Positions 1 through 6,761 are shown, counted from the stretch's first letter. The stretch is DNA of 13,433 bases from Bacillota bacterium (GCA_017619985.1 JAFZRG010000060.1:1-13433); one strand, 5' to 3'. Notes: generated by a model from the letters alone, not told the origin. A program made the numbers and translations.

Positions 1-1304
1 ATGTGTTCAAAGGCCTGAAGGGCAAGGGCGTGCTGACCGAGGAGGACATCAACGCCGCGATGCGCGAGGTGAAACTCGCGTTGCTCGAAGCGGACGTCAA
101 CTACAAGGTCGTCAAGGAATTCGTCGCCGACGTCAAGGAAAAGGCGCTGGGCGAAGAGGTCCTGAAGAGCCTGACTCCGGCCCAGCAGGTCGTGAAGATC
201 GTCAACGACGAACTCGTCGCGCTCATGGGAGGCGGCAGCAGCAAACTGACGTATTCCCCGAGTGGGTTCACCACGATCCTGATGGTAGGTCTGCAGGGCA
301 CCGGTAAAACGACCACGTGCGCCAAGCTCGCTTCCTACCTGAAGAAACAGGGCAAGCATCCGATGCTGGCTGCCTGCGACGTGCAGAGACCGGCCGCCAT
401 CGACCAGCTGGAAGTCGTGGGCGGACAGGTGGACGTACCCGTGTTCTGTGACCGCGCGAGCAAGGATCCCGCCGATATCGCGGTGCGCGCGAAAAAAGAA
501 GCGGAGCGCAGGGGCCTGGACATGCTCATCGTGGACACCGCCGGACGTCTGCATGTGGACGAAGCCCTCATGGAGGAGCTGAAAGAGGTCAAGAAAGCGG
601 TCAAACCGCACGAGATCCTGCTCGTCGTCGACGCGATGACCGGCCAGGACGCCGTGACCGCGGCTGAGGCCTTCCACGAAGCCATGGGCATCGACGGCAT
701 CGTCATGACGAAGCTGGACGGCGACACCAGAGGCGGCGCCGCGCTCTCCGTCAAGAAGGTCACCGGACGTCCCATCAAGTTCATCGGTATGGGCGAAAAG
801 CTCGACGCGCTCGAGCCGTTCTATCCGGACCGCATGGCAAGCCGCATCCTCGGCATGGGCGACATGCTGTCCCTCATCGAGAAGGCACAGGAAGCCGTGG
901 ACGAGGAAAAGGCCGCGGAGCTCGAAAAGCGCCTGGCGAAGAATCAGTTCACGCTGGAGGATTTCCTGGACCAGATCGGACAGATCAAGGGCATGGGCGG
1001 CCTCGGCAAGGTACTGAACATGCTGCCGGGCGTACAGGGCAAGGTCTCCGACGACGACATGGACGCGAGCGAGAAGGAATTCCGCACGATGGAAGCCATC
1101 ATCCAGTCCATGACCCCGGAAGAGCGCAAGAAGCCCGACCTGCTGAACGCGTCCCGCAGAAAGCGCATCGCGGCGGGGAGCGGGGTCACCGTGTCGAAGG
1201 TCAATCAGCTCATCAAGAAATACGAAGACACGAAGAGACTGATGAAACAGCTGAACAACGGAAAATTAGGCAAGAGATTCGGAAGAAGATTTCCCGGATT
1301 TTAG
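1..1304 (+). CDS. ffh: Signal recognition particle GTPase Ffh (5' end cut off by the window)
   Basis: Ffh binds SRP RNA and signal sequences of nascent membrane proteins and, with FtsY, delivers ribosomes to the Sec translocon. The frame is open from the first bases; the GTG at 3 is an internal Val codon (VFK), so roughly the first dozen residues lie outside. Counting from that codon: the rest of the helical N domain (to about 85), the G domain with P-loop GLQGTGKTTT (96-105), DTAGR (178-182) and TKLDG (236-240), then a Met-rich M domain from about 300 with the SRP-RNA-binding stretch SRRKRIAAGSG (384-394). The C-terminus ends in a short basic Gly/Phe tail. rpsP follows after 48 bases with no terminator between them, so they are probably co-transcribed, as in the usual ffh-rpsP-khpA-rimM-trmD order. 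Identification is secure; only the start is missing. Confidence 0.97.
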   Translation, partial: VFKGLKGKGVLTEEDINAAMREVKLALLEADVNYKVVKEFVADVKEKALGEEVLKSLTPAQQVVKIVNDELVALMGGGSSKLTYSPSGFTTILMVGLQGTGKTTTCAKLASYLKKQGKHPMLAACDVQRPAAIDQLEVVGGQVDVPVFCDRASKDPADIAVRAKKEAERRGLDMLIVDTAGRLHVDEALMEELKEVKKAVKPHEILLVVDAMTGQDAVTAAEAFHEAMGIDGIVMTKLDGDTRGGAALSVKKVTGRPIKFIGMGEKLDALEPFYPDRMASRILGMGDMLSLIEKAQEAVDEEKAAELEKRLAKNQFTLEDFLDQIGQIKGMGGLGKVLNMLPGVQGKVSDDDMDASEKEFRTMEAIIQSMTPEERKKPDLLNASRRKRIAAGSGVTVSKVNQLIKKYEDTKRLMKQLNNGKLGKRFGRRFPGF

Positions 1305-1352
1305 AGCATAAATAAGGCAATCGATCGATATCTATAATTTTGGAGGTAACAA

Positions 1353-1595
1353 ATGGTTAAGATCAGATTAAGAAGAATGGGTGCACACAAGAAGCCTTTC
1401 TACAGAGTGGTCGTTGCGGACCAGAGAACGGCAAGAGACGGCAGAGCCATCGAAGAGATCGGCACGTACGATCCCCTGAAGAACCCTGCCGAGATCAAGA
1501 TCGACGCGGAAGCCGCCAAGAAGTGGCTGGCTGACGGCGCCGTTCCCACCGATACCTGCCGTGCACTGCTGAAGAAGGCCGGCATCCTCGAATAA
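1353..1595 (+). CDS. rpsP: 30S ribosomal protein S16
   Basis: S16 is a primary binder of 16S rRNA in the 30S body. The 80-residue product has the normal length and opening (MVKIRLRRMGAHKKPFYRVVV), followed by the conserved RDGRAIEEIGTYDPLKNPAEIKID segment (broken here only by family variation). A full Shine-Dalgarno GGAGG at 1342-1346, six bases before the ATG, fixes the start. It lies between ffh and khpA, the standard Bacillota arrangement; no convincing promoter is seen directly upstream, so it is probably read from the ffh promoter. Confidence 0.97.
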   Translation: MVKIRLRRMGAHKKPFYRVVVADQRTARDGRAIEEIGTYDPLKNPAEIKIDAEAAKKWLADGAVPTDTCRALLKKAGILE

Positions 1596-1608
1596 TCGGG
1601 GGCCCGGT

Positions 1609-1845
1609 ATGGTAAGTCTGGTAGAAACGATCGCAAGATCGCTCGTGGATAACCCCGACGAAGTCGTGGTCCGCGAGATCCCGGGAAACGATCCGGGAGT
1701 GACTGTGGTCGAGCTGAAAGTGGCCGCTTCCGATATGGGCAAGATCATCGGCAAGCAGGGGCGCATCGTCAAGGCGCTGCGCACCGTCGTCAAGGCAGCC
1801 GCAGTCAAACAGAACAAGAAAGTCGTCGTGGAGATCGTCTCGTAG
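1609..1845 (+). CDS. khpA: KH-domain RNA-binding protein KhpA
   Basis: A 78-residue single-domain KH protein. The GxxG loop is seen as IIGKQGR near residues 45-51, followed by the helix continuing into KALRTVVKAAAVK. In firmicutes KhpA pairs with KhpB (Jag/EloR) and binds many RNAs, affecting cell elongation and division; that role is known from the family and is not shown here. The gene starts 13 bases after the rpsP stop with only a weak, G-rich ribosome site (1597-1602), so translation may depend on coupling to rpsP. An intrinsic terminator follows within 20 bases, making khpA the last gene of the ffh-rpsP unit. Confidence 0.93.
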   Translation: MVSLVETIARSLVDNPDEVVVREIPGNDPGVTVVELKVAASDMGKIIGKQGRIVKALRTVVKAAAVKQNKKVVVEIVS

Positions 1846-1859
1846 AGCGTCTCCCGGAG

Positions 1860-1890
1860 AAAAGGCGGGGAAGGACCCGTCTTTTTCTTT
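1860..1890 (+). terminator. Intrinsic terminator after khpA
   Basis: Stem AAAGGCGGG (1861-1869) pairs with CCCGTCTTT (1876-1884) with one G-U pair and loop GAAGGA; one more A-T pair extends it. A T-rich run (TTTTTCTTTT) follows. It separates ffh-rpsP-khpA from rimM-trmD. Confidence 0.85.
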
Positions 1891-1918
1891 TGCGCAGGCG
1901 CACAGCATAAGCCTGATA

Positions 1919-1927
1919 TGGTAAAAT
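1919..1927 (+). promoter_or_regulatory. Extended -10 promoter for rimM-trmD
   Basis: TGGTAAAAT (TGn plus TAAAAT at 1922-1927) lies about 30 bases before the rimM ATG and just after the khpA terminator. No good -35 is found at 16-18 bases (the sequence there is CGCACA), so recognition would rely on the extended -10. Start of transcription would be near 1934. Confidence 0.6.
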
Positions 1928-1957
1928 ATTTAGTTAAGAAAGCGACCGGGAGAAGAT

Positions 1958-2449
1958 ATGGATATCATCAAATTAGGCAAGATCACAGCGCCGCAGGGCA
2001 TCAGGGGAGAAGTCCGGGTCTATCCGTATACGGATAAGCTGACCCGCTTTTCCGAGATCGAAGCGGTCTATCTGAACGGCAGACGCTGCCGGATCCGGAA
2101 AGTCCGCTACATGAAGAACATGGCGGTTCTGAAACTCGAAGGCATCGATGACCGCAATGCGGCGGAAGCCGTGCGCAATCAGGAACTGATGCTGCCGAAG
2201 GAAGAACTCTGGGAACAGCCCGAGGATACGTATTTCGTGGATGACCTCGTCGGCTGCAGCGTCGTTTCGGAGGACGGTTCGCCCGTCGGTATGCTGAAAG
2301 CGGTCCACAGCCGCCCCGCGCAGGATCTTTACGAGATCGAAAGCGAAGACGGGAAGAGTTTTTTGATACCGGCTGTTAAAGAATTCGTAAAAGAAGTTAA
2401 TGTGCCTGAAAAAAGAATCGTGATCCATATTATTGAGGGCCTATTGTAG
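1958..2449 (+). CDS. rimM: Ribosome maturation factor RimM
   Basis: RimM assists assembly of the 30S head and binds S19. The product has 163 residues, a typical length. The N-terminal RimM beta-barrel begins with IIKLGKITAPQGIRGEVRVYPYTD, and the C-terminal PRC-barrel half begins near residue 90 (TYFVDDLVGCSV) and closes with IVIHIIEGLL, a standard RimM ending. The start is supported by a GGGAG ribosome site at 1948-1952, six bases before the ATG. It has its own promoter after the khpA terminator. A highly structured RNA begins two bases after the stop codon, before trmD. Confidence 0.96.
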   Translation: MDIIKLGKITAPQGIRGEVRVYPYTDKLTRFSEIEAVYLNGRRCRIRKVRYMKNMAVLKLEGIDDRNAAEAVRNQELMLPKEELWEQPEDTYFVDDLVGCSVVSEDGSPVGMLKAVHSRPAQDLYEIESEDGKSFLIPAVKEFVKEVNVPEKRIVIHIIEGLL

Positions 2450-2450
2450 A

Positions 2451-2584
2451 TTTGCCGCAGGGGTGGCGTCTAAAGAGGCTCGTCGAGGACGGAGCGAGCG
2501 CCGCGACTCCTTAGTTTGTTGCGGTCGCGGACGAGCGCAGGACGAAGATGAGGATGCGTTAGACGACAGGACCCCGAAGGCAAA
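2451..2584 (+). ncRNA. Unidentified structured RNA element between rimM and trmD
   Basis: This 134-base stretch folds back on itself end to end. The closing arm has three helices separated by small internal loops: TTTGCC (2451-2456) with GGCAAA (2579-2584), GGGGT (2460-2464) with ACCCC (2571-2575), and CGTCTAA (2467-2473) with TTAGACG (2559-2565). Inside, GCTCGT (2478-2483) pairs with ACGAGC (2531-2536), stacked on CCGCGAC (2501-2507) with GTCGCGG (2524-2530) and a 16-base loop. A purine-rich single strand (2540-2554) completes the junction. All pairs are Watson-Crick. The element sits between two co-directional genes and would be part of the rimM-trmD mRNA. I do not recognise it; it could be a cis-regulator of trmD, a processed RNA, or a dispersed structured element of the HEARO type. 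The fold is well supported, the function unknown. Confidence 0.72.
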
Positions 2585-2585
2585 G

Positions 2586-2598
2586 CTGTGGAAAACAG
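2586..2598 (+). promoter_or_regulatory. Small hairpin holding the trmD ribosome site
   Basis: CTGT (2586-2589) pairs with ACAG (2595-2598) around loop GGAAA (2590-2594). The only Shine-Dalgarno-like bases for trmD (GGA, 2590-2592, nine bases before the ATG) lie in that loop. It abuts the closing helix of the structured RNA, so the two could act together on trmD translation. The four-pair stem is weak and the role is inferred. Confidence 0.4.
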
Positions 2599-2601
2599 AA
2601 C

Positions 2602-3363
2602 ATGAAAGTAACGATACTCACACAATTCCCCGAGATGTTCGGGCCCGTAACGACCAGCATCCTCGGCAGAGCTGCCGAAAAGGGCCTGCTGGAGATCTCC
2701 GTGGTCAACATCCGGGACTATACGGCCGATAAACACAGAAAGACCGACGACACGCCGTTCGGCGGCGGCGCCGGCATGGTCATGACTCCGCAGCCCGCCT
2801 TCGACGCGCTGCGCGCCTGCGGCGCGGAAGGCAAGCGCATCCTGTACATGTCGCCGAGAGGCCCCGTGCTCGACCAGACGCTTGCGGAGGACCTCGCGTC
2901 CGAAGAGGAATTCTTTATCCTGTGCGGTCACTACGAAGGCGTGGACGAGCGCATCCTGCAGGCCTGGAACATGGAGGAGGTCTCCATCGGCGACTATATC
3001 CTGACAGGCGGCGAGCTGGCCGCCATGGTGCTCGTGGACTGCGTCTCCCGCCTGATCCCCGGCGTGCTGGGGAGCGGCGACTCGCTTTCGGAGGAGTCCA
3101 TCTACAGCGGTCTGCTCGAATATCCGCAGTATACGAAGCCCCGCAGCTACGAAGGGCTCGACGTGCCGGAAGTTTTGTTCAACGGCAATCATAAGCTGAT
3201 CCACCTCTGGCAGTACGAACATTCTTTGCGGCTGACGGCGGAACGCAGGCCGGACCTGCTGCAGCGCTATCTGGAAAGCGGCCCGGAACTGACGAAAGAC
3301 GAAAAAAAGATCCTGGAAAGGGTATTGCAGGAAACACAAAGTATTGAATACCGTAAGGAATAA
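2602..3363 (+). CDS. trmD: tRNA (guanine37-N1)-methyltransferase TrmD
   Basis: TrmD transfers a methyl group from S-adenosylmethionine to N1 of G37 in tRNAs reading CNN and related codons, preventing +1 frameshifts. The 253-residue product shows SPOUT-family signatures: FGGGAGMV (53-60), MSPRG (83-87), LCGHYEGVDER (107-117) and SIGDYILTGGELA (128-140), the last two forming the knotted cofactor site. Length and ending are normal. The ribosome site is poor (GGA at 2590-2592, in the loop of a small hairpin) and the gene lies 17 bases after a folded RNA, unlike the close coupling normally seen with rimM. rplS, the usual next gene, is absent; the next promoter lies within the last codons of trmD. 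Confidence 0.97.
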   Translation: MKVTILTQFPEMFGPVTTSILGRAAEKGLLEISVVNIRDYTADKHRKTDDTPFGGGAGMVMTPQPAFDALRACGAEGKRILYMSPRGPVLDQTLAEDLASEEEFFILCGHYEGVDERILQAWNMEEVSIGDYILTGGELAAMVLVDCVSRLIPGVLGSGDSLSEESIYSGLLEYPQYTKPRSYEGLDVPEVLFNGNHKLIHLWQYEHSLRLTAERRPDLLQRYLESGPELTKDEKKILERVLQETQSIEYRKE

Positions 3364-3372
3364 TGGTACAAT
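3344..3372 (+). promoter_or_regulatory. Strong promoter for the HlyD-like gene and division operon
   Basis: -35 TTGAAT (3344-3349), 17-base spacer, -10 TACAAT (3367-3372) preceded by TG, making an extended -10. The -35 lies within the end of trmD. The -10 ends seven bases before the ATG at 3380, so transcription should begin at or next to that A. Confidence 0.8.
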
Positions 3373-3379
3373 ATTTTGT

Positions 3380-4477
3380 ATGAATAAGAGGGGAAAGAGG
3401 ACAGCCGGCATCATCGCCGCCATCGTGTTTTTCATCGCGGTCGCGGCGCTGTATGGATATATTTACGTCGTGCCTTCCGTTACGGGGGCGCTCACACCGA
3501 CTGCGATCGCCCGGTACGGCGAGATGCAGACGGCGAATCCCGCGCAGTGCATCGTCTTCCGCAGAGAAAAAGTGATCACCGCGGAACAGAGCGGCAACGC
3601 GGGGTATTATGTGGACGAAGGAGCGAAGACCCGTCTCGGGGTCAAGGTGGCGGACGTCTATCCGGCATCCGGTTCCGGCGTCGGCTATTTCATGGAAACG
3701 ACCGGGATCGTCAGCTACTGGTACGACGGCTACGAAGACTCGTTCGATCCGGATATGCCGGAGACGATCACGCTCGACTGCTTCCCTTCGCAGGAAGAAG
3801 ACGCAGAGCAGCCTCCCGAGCCTGAATCGGTCCGTACGTCCGACAAGCAGGAAGGGGATCCTCTGTATAAGATCATCACTTCGGATATCTGGTATCTGGC
3901 GCTGAAGATCGATTCGCAGTACATGGACCGCTATTCCATCGGGTCACGCATCGAAGTCAGTTTCGACAATGCGACCGTGGACGCGTCGGTCACCCGCATC
4001 ACGCAGTACGAGAACGCGTGGGTGGTCCTCGCCAGTACGAACCGGTATTACGAGGATTCGGCGAAGCTCCGCTTCTGCGATGTGACCATCATCACGGAAG
4101 ACCATACCGGTCTGCTCATCCCTACGACCGCAAGGGCGATGCAGGAGCAGGAAGACGGTTCCATGACGGAGGGCGTCTACGTGAAGAACATCCGCGGGGA
4201 CTACGTGTTCCGGCGCATCAGCGTTCTTGCGGAAGACGAGGAGAGCGGAGAGACCCTGGTCGCAGCCGATACGTTCTACGAAAAGGACGAAGAGGGCGAG
4301 ACGGTGCAGGTCAGCACGATCGGCGTGTACGACGAAGTGCTGCGCGACGCCGGCGGTCTGAGTGACGTCAATGTGACGGAGGACGACGAACCCGAAGAGG
4401 AGGAGATCGTCTTCGAATGGGAAAAGGTGAAGGAAGAATCACAGCCGGAACCTGAGAAGCCTGAAGAAGGTGAATAG
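3380..4477 (+). CDS. HlyD-like membrane-anchored protein of the yggS-sepF locus
   Basis: A 365-residue protein with a short positively charged start (MNKRGKR), one hydrophobic helix at about residues 9-31, and a long region predicted outside the membrane. Residues 56-92 resemble the barrel-sandwich/lipoyl-like start of HlyD-type adaptors (the pattern CIVFRREKVITAEQSG then YYVDEGAKTRLGVKVADVY). The last 35 residues are very acidic. Similar proteins of unknown role lie before yggS and sepF in many Clostridia (recalled, not checked). No transporter gene is nearby, so an efflux role is doubtful; a cell-envelope or division-linked role is an inference from context. The ATG at 3380 is preferred over an in-frame TTG at 3344 because it gives a clean signal-anchor and coincides with the expected transcription start; there is no Shine-Dalgarno upstream. 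yggS begins one base after its stop. Confidence 0.75.
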   Translation: MNKRGKRTAGIIAAIVFFIAVAALYGYIYVVPSVTGALTPTAIARYGEMQTANPAQCIVFRREKVITAEQSGNAGYYVDEGAKTRLGVKVADVYPASGSGVGYFMETTGIVSYWYDGYEDSFDPDMPETITLDCFPSQEEDAEQPPEPESVRTSDKQEGDPLYKIITSDIWYLALKIDSQYMDRYSIGSRIEVSFDNATVDASVTRITQYENAWVVLASTNRYYEDSAKLRFCDVTIITEDHTGLLIPTTARAMQEQEDGSMTEGVYVKNIRGDYVFRRISVLAEDEESGETLVAADTFYEKDEEGETVQVSTIGVYDEVLRDAGGLSDVNVTEDDEPEEEEIVFEWEKVKEESQPEPEKPEEGE

Positions 4478-4478
4478 C

Positions 4479-5192
4479 ATGAGTATTACACAGAACATCG
4501 CGGATATCCGCAGCCGCATCGCGGAAGCTGCGAAGCGCAGCGGCAGGTCTCCGGACGACATCCTGCTGATCGCGGTCACGAAGCTGCACGAACCGGACGA
4601 GATCGAAGAGGCGATCGCGACGGGCGTAACGGATATCGCTGAGAATAAAGTGCAGGAGATCCAGAAGAAATACGATCAGATCGTTTCTCCCGTCCGTTGG
4701 CATCTCATCGGCCACCTGCAGACCAACAAGGTAAAATACATCATCGACAAGGTCGTGATGATCCATTCGGTCGACAGCCTGAAGCTCGCCGAGGAGATCG
4801 ACAAGAGAGCCGCGGCGGCAGGAAAGACGATGGACGTGCTGCTGCAGGTCAACGCGGCGCACGAGGAAAGCAAGTTCGGCCTGGATCCGAAGGACGTTCC
4901 GCAGGTCATGCAGGACATCCTGGACACCTGTCCGAACGTCAGGATACGCGGCCTGATGCACATGGCGCCCTGGTCGGAGGACCCCGAGGAGATCCGGCCG
5001 TATTTCAAGGAAGTCAAAGACCTGTTCGACACGCTGTCGGGAGTGCAACATCCCAATTCGGATTTCAAGTATCTGTCCATGGGGATGAGCCACGATTTCG
5101 AAACGGCGATCGAAGAAGGAGCAAATATCGTAAGAATCGGAACGTCGATCTTCGGCGAGAGAGATTACAGCAAGAAAATGGGAGGAATGTAA
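4479..5192 (+). CDS. yggS: YggS-family PLP homeostasis protein (PLPBP)
   Basis: This single-domain alanine-racemase-fold protein binds pyridoxal 5'-phosphate without known catalysis and helps balance vitamin B6 and amino-acid pools. In 237 residues it shows the PLP lysine motif AVTK (Lys35), WHLIGHLQTNK (74-84), HSVDS (96-100), the SKFGL stretch (131-135), RGLMHMAP (157-164) and the phosphate-binding LSMGMSHDFETAIEEGA (199-215) followed by VRIGTSIFGER. The ATG at 4479 is chosen over an in-frame GTG at 4470 because AGAAGG (4465-4470) is then well spaced. It starts one base after the HlyD-like gene and is followed one base later by sepF, matching ylmE-ylmF of Bacillus. Confidence 0.95.
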   Translation: MSITQNIADIRSRIAEAAKRSGRSPDDILLIAVTKLHEPDEIEEAIATGVTDIAENKVQEIQKKYDQIVSPVRWHLIGHLQTNKVKYIIDKVVMIHSVDSLKLAEEIDKRAAAAGKTMDVLLQVNAAHEESKFGLDPKDVPQVMQDILDTCPNVRIRGLMHMAPWSEDPEEIRPYFKEVKDLFDTLSGVQHPNSDFKYLSMGMSHDFETAIEEGANIVRIGTSIFGERDYSKKMGGM

Positions 5193-5193
5193 C

Positions 5194-5682
5194 ATGGGCT
5201 TTATGGATAAGTTTAAGGAAGTCATCGGCATCGAAGAGGTCGAAGACGACGAAGTGGAAGAGGTCGAAGAAAAGGAAAACAAGCCTCTCGTTCCGCGTCA
5301 GAGCGCAGTATCCGCACCTGCGTCGCGTCCTTCTTCCGCGTCTTCCGCTGCCGCTGCGAAGACGCCCCAGTCCGGCAACCGCTTCACCAGCGCCATGAAG
5401 ATGGTCGTCATCGAGCCGCAGGGATTCGACGAAAGCCCCAAGCTCGTCGACAACCTGAAGGCCAAGAAGCCGGTCATCATCAACCTCGAGAACCTCGAGA
5501 CGGATACGGCGCGCAAGATCTTCGATTTCCTGTCCGGCGCCACGTATGCGCTGAACGGCAACGTGCAGAAGGTCGCGAACAACATTTTCGTCTTCGCTCC
5601 CGAAAACGTGAGCGTGGATTACAAGAACGAACAGAAAGCATCCGAAAGAGCTGCGGAAGGCATGAAGAGCCCCTGGAGATAG
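5194..5682 (+). CDS. sepF: Cell division protein SepF
   Basis: SepF bundles and tethers FtsZ filaments to the membrane at the division site. The 162-residue protein has the three usual parts: an amphipathic membrane-binding N-terminus (MGFMDKFKEVIG), an acidic then Ala/Ser/Pro-rich linker (about 13-65), and the SepF core from about 66 to 142, with VVIEPQGFDES, KPVIINLENLETDTARKI and the conserved LSGATYALNG turn. A strong GGAGGA ribosome site (5181-5186) lies inside the end of yggS. It is followed directly by divIVA; ylmG and ylmH, usually found between these genes, are missing. Confidence 0.96.
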   Translation: MGFMDKFKEVIGIEEVEDDEVEEVEEKENKPLVPRQSAVSAPASRPSSASSAAAAKTPQSGNRFTSAMKMVVIEPQGFDESPKLVDNLKAKKPVIINLENLETDTARKIFDFLSGATYALNGNVQKVANNIFVFAPENVSVDYKNEQKASERAAEGMKSPWR

Positions 5683-5688
5683 ACTACG

Positions 5689-6279
5689 ATGATCACACCA
5701 CTCGACATTCAGAACAAGGAATTCAGCAGAGCCGTTCGCGGCTACAACCAGGAGGAAGTCGATCTCTTCCTGGATCAGATCATGGCGGATTACAACAGCC
5801 TGCTCACGGAGAACGAACAGCTGAAAAAGCAGCTGGAGGAGACGAAGGGAAAGGTCGAGAGCTATAAGGATACGGAAGGCGCCGTGCTGAAGACGCTGGA
5901 AGCCGCCAAATCCCTGATGAACGACATCTCCGCCAGCGCGGAGAAGCGCGCCAGCATCCTGCTCAAGAACGCGGAACTCGACGCGGATCTCAAGCAGAGA
6001 CAGGCCAAGGACAACGTGGAGCGGCTCAAGGAGGAAGAAGCCAGGCTGAACGCCCGCGTTTCTTCCATGAAGGTCAAGTTCCGCAGTTTCCTCGAAAGCG
6101 AACTCGAGCGCTTCGACTCGCTCTCGGACGACATTTTCGGCATCCCCGACGGCAGCTTTCTGAAGGATGACGACGGGACGATCGTCCGCACGAAAATTGC
6201 TCCGGCGGTATCGCAGTCAGACGATCTGTTCAAGACGATCGTAAACGTCAAGACGGAAAGCAAGGACGAGTCTCTGTAG
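5689..6279 (+). CDS. divIVA: DivIVA-family cell polarity and division protein
   Basis: DivIVA binds negatively curved membrane at poles and septa and recruits division, chromosome-anchoring or wall-synthesis factors. This 196-residue protein opens with the family signature ITPLDIQNKEFSRAVRGYN (residues 2-20) followed by QEEVDLFLDQI, the membrane-targeting and first coiled-coil segment. Residues of about 28-155 are heptad-rich, Glu/Lys/Leu coiled coil. The C-terminal 40 residues are non-conserved and acidic. It follows sepF after six bases and overlaps the lspA start by one base (TAGTG), indicating translational coupling. A GpsB-type paralogue is less likely because GpsB proteins are much shorter. 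Confidence 0.93.
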   Translation: MITPLDIQNKEFSRAVRGYNQEEVDLFLDQIMADYNSLLTENEQLKKQLEETKGKVESYKDTEGAVLKTLEAAKSLMNDISASAEKRASILLKNAELDADLKQRQAKDNVERLKEEEARLNARVSSMKVKFRSFLESELERFDSLSDDIFGIPDGSFLKDDDGTIVRTKIAPAVSQSDDLFKTIVNVKTESKDESL

Positions 6280-6761
6280 TGTTCTGGGCCGTCGTACTGC
6301 TCTGCGTCTGCGTCGACCAGCTGACGAAGGCAGGGATCGCGCGGTCCATGGAACTGGGTTCCACGAGGCCGCTCATCCCGGGCGTTCTCGACTTTACGTA
6401 CACGCACAATACCGGAGCGGCATTCAGCATACTGACAGGCAGGCAGACGTTCCTGATCGCGGTCACGGCTGTCGTCATGATAGCGATGGTCATCTACGTG
6501 ATCCGCAAAGGGAAAGATATCTTTCTTCCTGAAAAGATCGCGCTGGCTCTGATCGTCGGAGGCGGCCTGGGCAACCTGATCTGCCGCATCGCGCGCGGCT
6601 ACGTGATCGATTTTATCAACATCCACATCCTGCCCATTTTCAACGCGGCGGACATCTGCGTCTGCTGCGGATGCGCGCTGCTCGTTCTTTCCGTCCTCAT
6701 ACTGGAACCCCGCTGCGGCGCAGCGAAGGAAGGATCCGATGAACGAAGAAGCGACAGTTAG
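6279..6761 (+). CDS. lspA: Lipoprotein signal peptidase (signal peptidase II)
   Basis: LspA is a membrane aspartyl protease that removes signal peptides from lipoproteins after lipid attachment. The 160-residue product has four hydrophobic segments and the family motifs DQLTK (13-17), NTGAAFS (44-50), GNL..R (98-103), the catalytic Asp111 in GYVIDF, and catalytic Asp125 in FNAADI. The residue three after Asn99, normally the conserved Asp of GNLxDR, is Cys102 here. The gene starts with GTG overlapping the divIVA stop, so it probably depends on coupled translation; AAGGA at about 6262-6266 is a distant ribosome site. Its last 23 bases overlap the next gene, and the C-terminal tail is hydrophilic and unremarkable. 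Confidence 0.94.
   Translation: MFWAVVLLCVCVDQLTKAGIARSMELGSTRPLIPGVLDFTYTHNTGAAFSILTGRQTFLIAVTAVVMIAMVIYVIRKGKDIFLPEKIALALIVGGGLGNLICRIARGYVIDFINIHILPIFNAADICVCCGCALLVLSVLILEPRCGAAKEGSDERRSDS

Noticed and set aside
1333..1338. Perfect TATAAT just before rpsP
   Set aside because: No -35 at 16-18 bases, and transcription from it would start inside the rpsP ribosome site, leaving no usable leader.
2433..2732. 99-codon open frame spanning the rimM end, structured RNA and trmD start
   Set aside because: It overlaps two real genes, has no ribosome site, and its basic then acidic composition is explained by the folded GC-rich RNA beneath it.
3344..3379. Upstream TTG start for the HlyD-like gene
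   Set aside because: It would put twelve polar residues before the signal-anchor and would not be on transcripts from the 3344-3372 promoter.
2470..3435. Long antisense frame opposite trmD
   Set aside because: A shadow of the GC-rich codon pattern of trmD; no ribosome site, and the plus-strand product is a clear TrmD. The same holds for the long antisense frames at 4368-5282 and 5862-6770 and the plus-strand frame at 8733-9608 opposite rqcH.
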